This document shows, piece after piece, positions 27,243-29,095 of a DNA stretch of 29,095 nucleotides. The first letter of the stretch is position 1; each line of letters begins with the position of its first letter. This DNA comes from a virus. Location: positions 1 through 29,095 of IMG/VR virus record IMGVR_UViG_3300036944_000899; one strand, written 5' to 3'. The translations under genes and the position numbers were made by a program. A model generated the notes under the pieces. That model had not been told where the DNA came from and did no database searches. It worked only from the letters and a program-made list of their open reading frames with translations.

Positions 27243-27610
27243 ACTACAACCAAATACTTTCTAATTGCTGTCCAAAGGTCATATATGTATTTGATGTTCC
27301 AGAAGATAAAAATTCCTGGAAGTACTGTTGATAATAATGACGGTTGGAAAATTGGTTTGTTTGGAAAGTCGAATAGAATAATTCCAATCAGCACAAAGAA
27401 TGATAACATAAGATGCGAGATTGCCGAGTTGGAAGTTAACCTTTGGGCAATTTTTAAATTTGCTGATGGGATAGCAAGTTTATTAGGGTGCTTATCAGAT
27501 TCAACCCGAAGTTTAGAAACGAATATAAAATTCATTACTCCGAGAACAACCAGAGAAACAAACCACATCCACAATTCTATTGTTATTAAGATACTAGTTA
27601 AATCATACAT
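27239..27610 (-). CDS. Multi-pass membrane protein (123 aa)
   Basis: Hydrophobic segments occur near residues 12-30 (WMWFVSLVVLGVMNFIFV), 66-82 (HLMLSFFVLIGIILF) and 92-112 (STVLPGIFIFWNIKYIYDL). The topology and order (helix, K-L-R, loop, two helices, Tyr/Lys tail) resemble the next protein (27603-27953), so the two look paralogous. Candidate holin/antiholin or membrane regulator; nothing is diagnostic. ATGA overlap with the PAS gene. Confidence 0.65.
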   Translation of the reverse strand: MYDLTSILITIELWMWFVSLVVLGVMNFIFVSKLRVESDKHPNKLAIPSANLKIAQRLTSNSAISHLMLSFFVLIGIILFDFPNKPIFQPSLLSTVLPGIFIFWNIKYIYDLWTAIRKYLVVV

Positions 27611-27953
27611 TTACGACCACCCTCTTTATTGCTGTATATAGGCAATAAGATGTGATCAAATTAAAGAACACGAAGATTTCTAAAAACCACCACTCGAAGA
27701 TAACCTGGTTAAAGCGATCAGAAACATCGGTACCAGTGAACAAACTTAAAGCGACGCAAGCAAATGCAACCACTAGATAGTTTATCCCGAAAACAAAAAA
27801 CAGTCTTGAACCTTCGGTAGAGTTTATTTTAGGCATAGAAGCCGTATTAGGCTTCATTGATCTTAGTTTTGTTGCGAAAAATATTGACAATGTGCCAACA
27901 AGGCACATTGAGATGAACCAAACGGTTCCTTCTAGAAGTGCTGCATCAGTCAT
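27603..27953 (-). CDS. Multi-pass membrane protein (116 aa)
   Basis: Hydrophobic helices lie near residues 10-27 (VWFISMCLVGTLSIFF), 50-70 (LFFVFGINYLVVAFACVAL) and 85-108 (WWFLEIFVFFNLITSYCLY). The design parallels the following gene product. The pair may form a hetero-oligomer in the inner membrane; a holin role is possible given the adjacent spanins. It overlaps the next gene by 8 nt. Confidence 0.65.
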   Translation of the reverse strand: MTDAALLEGTVWFISMCLVGTLSIFFATKLRSMKPNTASMPKINSTEGSRLFFVFGINYLVVAFACVALSLFTGTDVSDRFNQVIFEWWFLEIFVFFNLITSYCLYTAIKRVVVNV

Positions 27954-27956
27954 AGT

Positions 27957-28178
27957 TTATTTCCCCGTCCCAGAAATCAAACGTCTCGCGGTGGCAACAG
28001 TATAGTTGGTCGAGGCGTTTGGTGAGTTAAGCATAGTTAAGGCTGCAATAAGCATCAAGATATCCTTAACCGGTGCATCCTTTTGGGATCTATAGCGGGT
28101 AAGCAAGGTAGCTATGACATTCGTCAGAGACTTCTTAGTAGCCTCGGCCGAATCTTGATCTGTTGTTTGATCTTCCAT
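27957..28178 (-). CDS. Hypothetical protein (73 aa)
   Basis: The protein has a charged N terminus (MEDQTTDQDSAEATKK) and a moderately hydrophobic helix (VKDILMLIAALTMLN), then a polar C terminus. It could be a small cytoplasmic or peripheral membrane protein. It begins just after the o-spanin with GAGG (GAGGTTAATCTATG) and a late motif at 28202-28208. No family is recognised. Confidence 0.65.
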   Translation of the reverse strand: MEDQTTDQDSAEATKKSLTNVIATLLTRYRSQKDAPVKDILMLIAALTMLNSPNASTNYTVATARRLISGTGK

Positions 28179-28201
28179 AGATTAACCTCTGTTCAGTTTC
28201 G

Positions 28202-28208
28202 TATTTAT
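28202..28208 (-). promoter_or_regulatory. Late promoter motif (ATAAATA)
   Basis: ATAAATA on the minus strand lies 23 nt above the ATG at 28178 and overlaps the end of the o-spanin gene. It would drive the 26592-28178 membrane-protein genes late in infection. Confidence 0.6.
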
Positions 28209-28555
28209 TCTTTTGGTTCTTCGTAGTACTCTTTGTAACCGATGACAACTCCGTTACTTTCGTTAACGTAACGCTGGATATCGGCAAAGTTAAGTGAAAG
28301 TGATTGATATCCATCATCAGTTAACGCGAAGAGGACCGGGTTGGTTCCGTTCTCTTTAAGTTTTTCAAACACAAGTGCTGCATTTTCTGGTGTTACGATC
28401 ATCCACTTAATGTCGCGCATATCCACAGATTGAACACCTGGGAGAATTAAAACTGGTTTAGCAATTGGAGCTACTGTTACTTCAAGCGGCGCAGTTGCAC
28501 AACTAGCTAGGAATAACAACCCCAGGGCAGTCAGAGATTTTGCCAGTATCATCAT
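28205..28555 (-). CDS. o-spanin-like outer-membrane lipoprotein (Rz1-like)
   Basis: The signal MMILAKSLTALGLLFLASC ends in a lipobox L-A-S-C (Cys19), so the mature protein is anchored in the outer membrane. The mature domain (WMIVTPENAALVFEKLKENG, PVLFALTDDGYQSLSLNFADIQRYV, KEYYEE) matches the Rz1-like lipoproteins that accompany Rz-like proteins in many phages. It overlaps the upstream i-spanin gene by 53 nt, as spanin pairs do. Together they fuse inner and outer membranes in the last step of lysis. Confidence 0.82.
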   Translation of the reverse strand: MMILAKSLTALGLLFLASCATAPLEVTVAPIAKPVLILPGVQSVDMRDIKWMIVTPENAALVFEKLKENGTNPVLFALTDDGYQSLSLNFADIQRYVNESNGVVIGYKEYYEEPKE

Positions 28556-28979
28556 ATTCTTTCTTCTCTTCTTCAGTTAATACAGATCCGGTTGAAATTT
28601 CCATACAACGAAAGACATTATCAGTTCCTTCGTTGATGATACGTTCGATAGAGTCAGGTCTGGCTTCGGCAAGCCTACCAAGGTCACGTTGACCTTCTAG
28701 TGTCATCTTTGTAAATTTACGTTCAAGATCTGTTACAGCCTTCTGAGCTTCATACTGAAGTGTTGAGATAACTTCAGCAATTCGTTTCATATCGATGTTG
28801 GCTTTTTTAACAGAGTCAATCGCTTCATCCTGAAGCTTGTTTTCCGCCTTGACAGTTCCTAGATCTTGTGATAGTGTGCTAATCTGCTTCTGAGTGTAAT
28901 CAAAGTACATGTATCCTGCGCCGAGCATGCCGCCGAACACCAGCAGAATAATAAGATATGTAAACCATGGAATTTTCAT
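28503..28979 (-). CDS. i-spanin-like inner-membrane protein (Rz-like)
   Basis: One N-terminal transmembrane helix (WFTYLIILLVFGGMLGAGYM) is followed by a long periplasmic coiled coil (KAENKLQDEAIDSVKKAN to about residue 105). The C terminus carries RPDSIERIINEGTDNVFRCMEISTG and ISDCPG, a two-cysteine ending common in Rz-like proteins. Length 158 aa is typical. It partners with the overlapping lipoprotein gene 28205-28555. AAGG precedes the ATG at 28979. Confidence 0.82.
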   Translation of the reverse strand: MKIPWFTYLIILLVFGGMLGAGYMYFDYTQKQISTLSQDLGTVKAENKLQDEAIDSVKKANIDMKRIAEVISTLQYEAQKAVTDLERKFTKMTLEGQRDLGRLAEARPDSIERIINEGTDNVFRCMEISTGSVLTEEEKKEYDDTGKISDCPGVVIPS

Positions 28980-28989
28980 TTTCTAACCT

Positions 28990-29095
28990 TTAAGCTGCAC
29001 CCGGTTCGAGTCTCTGTTTTTTTCTAGCCAACATATAATGGCGAGATTTTGGTTTTCCAAGAAGTGGATCAAAACCTTTAATAGCAGAAGATTCT
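28990..29095 (-). CDS. Partial CDS, C-terminal end of an unidentified protein
   Basis: A minus-strand frame entering from the right edge ends at TAA 28990-28992. The visible 34 residues include KGFDPLLGKPKSRHYM and end QRLEPGAA. It lies 10 nt upstream of the i-spanin start, so it belongs to the same unit. Too little is visible to assign a function. Confidence 0.55.
   Translation of the reverse strand, partial: ESSAIKGFDPLLGKPKSRHYMLARKKQRLEPGAA

Noticed and set aside
1-29095. CRISPR array, insertion sequence or integrase/attachment site
   Set aside because: No regularly spaced non-coding repeats, no transposase and no integrase were seen. The only regular repeats are in-frame coding repeats at 18965-19318.

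Overview
This window looks like part of a large T4-superfamily (contractile-tailed, strictly lytic) phage genome that infects an alphaproteobacterium. The T4-type evidence is a gp61-like primase, an RNase H/FEN nuclease, PhoH, a PD-(D/E)XK exonuclease, thymidylate synthase, glutaredoxin, GIY-YIG homing endonucleases, genes packed end to end with ATGA/TAATG overlaps, and T4-like late promoter motifs (TATAAATA / NTAAATA). The host evidence is a tRNA-His(GTG) with A73 and no G-1, a feature known from an alphaproteobacterial clade, together with a coenzyme-B12-dependent class II ribonucleotide reductase. That combination recalls the Sinorhizobium phage PhiM12 group; this placement is inference.

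Layout. Nearly everything reads leftwards (minus strand). Positions 1-2260 hold a Bfd-like [2Fe-2S] mini-protein, small unknowns, a DUF1508 protein and an M15 peptidase endolysin with its own late promoter and 5' hairpin. Positions 2280-3890 hold a plus-strand GIY-YIG gene converging on a DUF932 gene. Positions 3930-7060 hold small accessory genes, a HAD phosphatase, tRNA-His, tRNA-Thr, and a roughly 160-nt unassigned structured RNA candidate. Positions 7080-13580 hold a second plus-strand GIY-YIG gene, then exonuclease, PhoH, FmdB-like, HAD, DUF6433-like and RNase H genes, a third GIY-YIG gene and a conserved 367-aa unknown. Positions 13590-16220 hold a glycosyltransferase, an SH3-fold protein, glutaredoxin, a SLOG protein and an AdoMet decarboxylase-like protein. 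Positions 16215-18632 hold a fourth GIY-YIG gene, a BTLCP cysteine protease, a lipoprotein and proteins with capsid-targeting-like N termini. Positions 18722-21361 encode two Pro/Val-rich repeat proteins. Positions 21437-26582 carry the nucleotide and replication block (NrdJ, ThyA, primase). Positions 26592-28979 look like a lysis or membrane cassette: a membrane-anchored PAS protein, two related multi-pass proteins, and overlapping o-spanin and i-spanin genes. Both window edges cut a gene.

Regulation. Six sigma70-like promoters are visible on the minus strand (TTGACA or TTGCTT/TTGCCT, spacer 16-17, TATACT/TATAAT). Late-type motifs precede endolysin, candidate injected-protein, repeat-protein, nrdJ and lysis-side genes. 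The two plus-strand homing endonucleases share a promoter and leader cassette. The most unusual items are the structured RNA next to the tRNAs, an RNase H gene whose only sensible start is ATA next to a homing endonuclease, a PAS-domain membrane protein in the lysis cassette, and a duplicated promoter that also encodes the last codons of the upstream gene.
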